Source: Promethearchaeota archaeon
GTDB lineage: Archaea; Asgardarchaeota; Lokiarchaeia; Sigyniarchaeales; SOKP01
DNA length: 63,578 nucleotides
Assembly: GCA_019894975.1 (NCBI GenBank)
Contig: JAGXNO010000018.1
Coordinates: 1 to 63,578, forward strand
Direction: 5' to 3'
The notes under the pieces are model-generated. The model was given only the letters and a program-made list of their open reading frames with translations, did no database searches and had not been told where the DNA came from. A program made the translations under genes and the position numbers. The first letter of the stretch is position 1. Every line of letters begins with the position of its first letter. Shown here piece after piece: positions 62,442 through 63,578 of the stretch.

Positions 62442-63455
62442 CTACAGACCTGTTTTTTGTAATTTTTCTATTAATTCTTTTTGTGTTTCATCTAATTTTT
62501 TAGGGATTCTAATCGAAATTTTTACTAATAAGCTGCCTCTTTCTTCTGTTCCCGTCTTAAAAAATCCTTGATTTTTTAACCTTAAAGTCGCACCGTCCCG
62601 TGTTCCCGGAGGAACTGTCATATTTAAAGTTTTTTCAATTCCAGGAACATCTACCTTACCACCTAAAACTGCTGTGGTAAAAGATATTTCTTTTTCTATG
62701 TAAATATCGTCTTCTTCTAATTTAAAAATTGGGTGTGGTTTCACATTCACATTAATATATAAATCCCCTGGAGGCCCTCCATTCATACCAGGCAAACCTT
62801 TTCCTTTTAATCTTAACTTCTGTTGATCTTTTATTCCTCTTGGAATTTTCACTGTCAATGTAGTTTGTTGGCCAGTAGAGGATTCCCTATAGGAAATTTT
62901 ACTTTCTCCACCATAATATGCATTCATAAAATCAATTTCCATATCATACCTTAAATCTTCTCCTTCTACAGGACGATTTCCAAAACCTCCATCTCTCACT
63001 CTTGAACTTGTCCCTTGTTTTGAAAATACATCAAAAATATCTCCTAAATCATTAAAGTAATCAAATCCTCCAGAACCACGACTACTTCTCGATTTTCCTC
63101 CTTTACCAAAAATCTCACTGAAATCAAATCCTCTTGGACCTCCAGAAGTGCTATAGTAATACGTTGTACCATCTGGGGATTGATATGCTTGTCCTCCTCC
63201 AGGAAATCCTCCCTGTTGCTGATAGGAAGATGGATCTCCTTCTACCACGCCAAATTTATCATACATCTCTCTTTTTTTATCATCACTCAAAATACCATAG
63301 GCTTCATTAATCTCTTTGAATTTTTCACCTGATTTGGGTTCATCAGGATTTACATCTGGATGATACTTCCTTGCGAGCTTCCTGAAAGCCCGTTTAATTT
63401 CATCCTTAGTAGCCGTCTTATCAATACCCAATACTTGATAATAATCTTTTACCAT
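62442..63455 (-). CDS. dnaJ: DnaJ-family co-chaperone, type B (no zinc finger)
   Basis: The protein of about 337 residues has a J-domain ([19 protein letters not shown] then RKYHPDVNP with the HPD motif), a Gly/Phe/Ser-rich linker (about residues 75-155), and two C-terminal substrate domains ([19 protein letters not shown] and [18 protein letters not shown]). The CxxCxGxG zinc finger is absent, so it resembles CbpA/DnaJB. It would stimulate a DnaK not present here. The start at 63455 ([10 protein letters not shown]) follows AAGGGATGA. The damaged clpB lies 13 bases downstream, suggesting a former dnaJ-clpB operon. Confidence 0.9.
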   Translation of the reverse strand: MVKDYYQVLGIDKTATKDEIKRAFRKLARKYHPDVNPDEPKSGEKFKEINEAYGILSDDKKREMYDKFGVVEGDPSSYQQQGGFPGGGQAYQSPDGTTYYYSTSGGPRGFDFSEIFGKGGKSRSSRGSGGFDYFNDLGDIFDVFSKQGTSSRVRDGGFGNRPVEGEDLRYDMEIDFMNAYYGGESKISYRESSTGQQTTLTVKIPRGIKDQQKLRLKGKGLPGMNGGPPGDLYINVNVKPHPIFKLEEDDIYIEKEISFTTAVLGGKVDVPGIEKTLNMTVPPGTRDGATLRLKNQGFFKTGTEERGSLLVKISIRIPKKLDETQKELIEKLQKTGL

Positions 63456-63578
63456 GATTTTCATCCCTTTCTTTGAATCTTGATTAAGGATTTTATGAAT
63501 TTAAGAATTTTAATAAAATAAAAAAAAAATAAATATTAATTAAAAAAAAAACCTAAGAATAATCCGTATCAATTACAT
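63456..63578. other. Upstream region of dnaJ, end of window
   Basis: AT-rich sequence with long A/T runs. No gene is seen; it presumably contains the dnaJ promoter. Confidence 0.4.

Noticed and set aside
1..63578. tRNA, rRNA or CRISPR array
   Set aside because: I looked for TpsiC-like motifs, conserved rRNA blocks and regularly spaced repeats and saw none; short divergent RNAs could still be missed by eye.

Overview
This AT-rich, gene-dense window looks like a piece of an archaeal chromosome, most probably an Asgard archaeon close to the Lokiarchaeia. This assignment is an inference from gene content, because no rRNA or other marker gene is present. The supporting signs are a longin-like plus roadblock-like protein, a stand-alone arrestin-like protein beside a GRAM/PH-like protein, a membrane-anchored beta-propeller, archaeal TATA boxes, GGTGAT Shine-Dalgarno sites with some apparently leaderless genes, a geranylgeranyl-reductase-family flavoprotein, and HdrB/HdrD-type CCG iron-sulfur proteins. 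I found no tRNA, rRNA, CRISPR array, transposase or phage gene.

Layout. Positions 1-8767 hold a 5'-cut gene, a propeller protein, an amidohydrolase with a DUF3795 protein, a large TPR protein, an agmatinase-like ureohydrolase and a winged-helix iron-sulfur protein. Positions 8768-15856 are an accessory zone with long intergenic stretches. It carries a small Cys protein, the flavoprotein reductase, the GRAM-like and arrestin-like pair, a decayed second arrestin copy, a membrane-anchored regulator and the longin/roadblock protein. Positions 16114-19477 hold thioredoxin, a ferredoxin, an Old Yellow Enzyme-type reductase, a CDF metal exporter and a small membrane protein.

Positions 19539-50603 form a large acyl-CoA catabolic island. 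It has four acyl-CoA ligases, five short-chain dehydrogenases, two MDR oxidoreductases, three crotonases with both catalytic glutamates, a DUF35 plus SCP-x-type thiolase pair, an alpha-methylacyl-CoA racemase-like protein, two stand-alone SCP2 proteins next to a second thiolase, a VOC protein, a ferredoxin-nitroreductase, and a PCMH flavoprotein with a CCG protein. The set resembles the eukaryotic peroxisomal branched-chain/sterol side-chain beta-oxidation set (racemase, SCP-x, SCP2, SDR, hydratase), with parts that are fused in animals encoded separately here. No acyl-CoA dehydrogenase or ETF gene lies in the window.

Positions 50745-61193 hold a second DUF3795 protein, a VapBC-type toxin-antitoxin pair, a transglutaminase-like protein, four close paralogues of the PCMH flavoprotein and a second CCG protein. 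These probably carry electrons for the same metabolism. Positions 61374-63455 hold a type-B DnaJ and a damaged clpB whose 5' part is joined to a membrane-protein tail.

The most unusual signal is a set of genes whose best-supported start is AUU or AUA behind a good Shine-Dalgarno site: three flavoprotein paralogues and the second thiolase.
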